DNA of 64,000 nt, taken from contig JNJD01000006.1 in the NCBI GenBank assembly GCA_000702685.1, positions 310,001 to 374,000 of the forward strand, read 5' to 3'. The position numbers were made by a program, and so were the translations under genes. A model generated the notes under the pieces. It worked only from the letters and a program-made list of their open reading frames with translations, was not told the origin of the DNA and did not search any database. The stretch's first letter is position 1, and each line of letters opens with the position of its first letter. Below are positions 63,841-64,000 of this stretch, one piece after another. The DNA is from Lachnospiraceae bacterium AC2028. GTDB taxonomy: Bacteria > Bacillota > Clostridia > Lachnospirales > Lachnospiraceae.

Positions 63841-64000
63841 ATAATGCCTTTTTCCTTAACATTGGGGATCAGCCCAAGGACAAGATCATTATTCTGTTCA
63901 CACTGAGCGATCGTATAAACCTTCTCAGAGAAGAACTCTTTTGCAAAAACAAGCAATGATGCAAATACGAACATAACTCCGGAGAAAATAAGTGCGACCA
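63837..64000 (-). CDS. Wzz/CpsC-like chain-length protein (5' end outside window)
   Basis: The last 53 residues of a protein that enters at the right edge. They show a C-terminal membrane helix (VALIFSGVMFVFASLLVF), then AKEFF, and NNDLVLGLIPNVKEK just before the stop. A second membrane helix followed by a short tail with LGLIPN is the usual end of Wzz/CpsC-type polysaccharide copolymerases, the adaptors of tyrosine kinases. It is coupled to the PssD-like gene by ATGA. Confidence 0.65.
   Translation of the reverse strand, partial: VALIFSGVMFVFASLLVFAKEFFSEKVYTIAQCEQNNDLVLGLIPNVKEKGII

Noticed and set aside
1-64000. CRISPR arrays, tRNA or rRNA genes, integrases and transposases
   Set aside because: I looked for regular direct repeats, cloverleaf-like segments and recombinase motifs and saw none that I could support.

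Overview
The window looks like chromosome from a Gram-positive anaerobe of the Lachnospiraceae (Clostridia; a Butyrivibrio- or Roseburia-like relative). This rests on a dcw cluster ordered mraZ-rsmH-ftsL-pbp-ftsW-ftsQ-ftsZ with nrdR behind it, a class B sortase beside an SPKTG-type surface protein, an LCP attachment enzyme, an HD-GYP sensor, many strong AGGAGG ribosome sites with frequent TTG/GTG starts, and medium-low GC. No phage, IS transposase, CRISPR array, tRNA or rRNA was recognised.

Layout, left to right. 1-4063: a HAD-domain polysaccharide-cluster protein (cut by the window edge) behind the AmmeMemoRadiSam trio amrB-amrA-amrS. 4163-10683: a visibly A+T-richer block carrying a complete Kdo supply route (kdsD, kdsA, kdsB) and two large proteins that look like Kdo-transferase-type glycosyltransferases, with a decayed surface-protein tail at its left edge. 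10730-16918: an ABC-2 exporter of the Wzm/Wzt (TagGH) kind whose ATPase is fused to an extracellular cohesin-like domain, a companion of the HAD protein, and GT2 and GT4 glycosyltransferases. 16980-19778: SPKTG surface protein, LCP ligase and sortase B, all reading the same way from a promoter at about 19.8 kb. Together these suggest a Kdo-containing wall glycan that is made inside, exported by ABC transporter and anchored by LCP.

19867-30445: hemW, lepA, rpsT, a zinc-ribbon membrane protein, a secreted transglutaminase, and a two-gene signalling unit (membrane-anchored BMP-type binding protein plus a 1183-residue ECF-like/beta-propeller/HD-GYP sensor). 30529-32333: a flotillin-like SPFH gene under a consensus promoter and what appears to be a yybP-ykoY (Mn2+) riboswitch with a terminator platform. 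32397-37615: esterase, LRR lipoprotein, then tpiA, pgk and gapA. 37693-39246: a zinc-ribbon protein and a divergent PHP phosphatase.

39314-44719: a membrane-bound XRE regulator divergent from a plus-strand operon of two tandem acyltransferase-3 proteins, an adenylating ligase and an acyl carrier protein, which resembles a Dlt pathway built from different parts. 44798-49515: trmO, mnmA, a cysteine desulfurase and an NhaC antiporter. 49592-49671 holds two palindromic repeats. 49717-58496 is the cell-division cluster under MraZ control, lacking mraY and the mur genes. 58760-60750: lgt and ychF. 60827-64000: a second polysaccharide locus (two small membrane proteins, a Wzy-like polymerase, a PssE/PssD-type split glycosyltransferase, and the end of a Wzz/CpsC-like protein).

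Limits: all assignments are by eye from motifs and context; no search or alignment was run.
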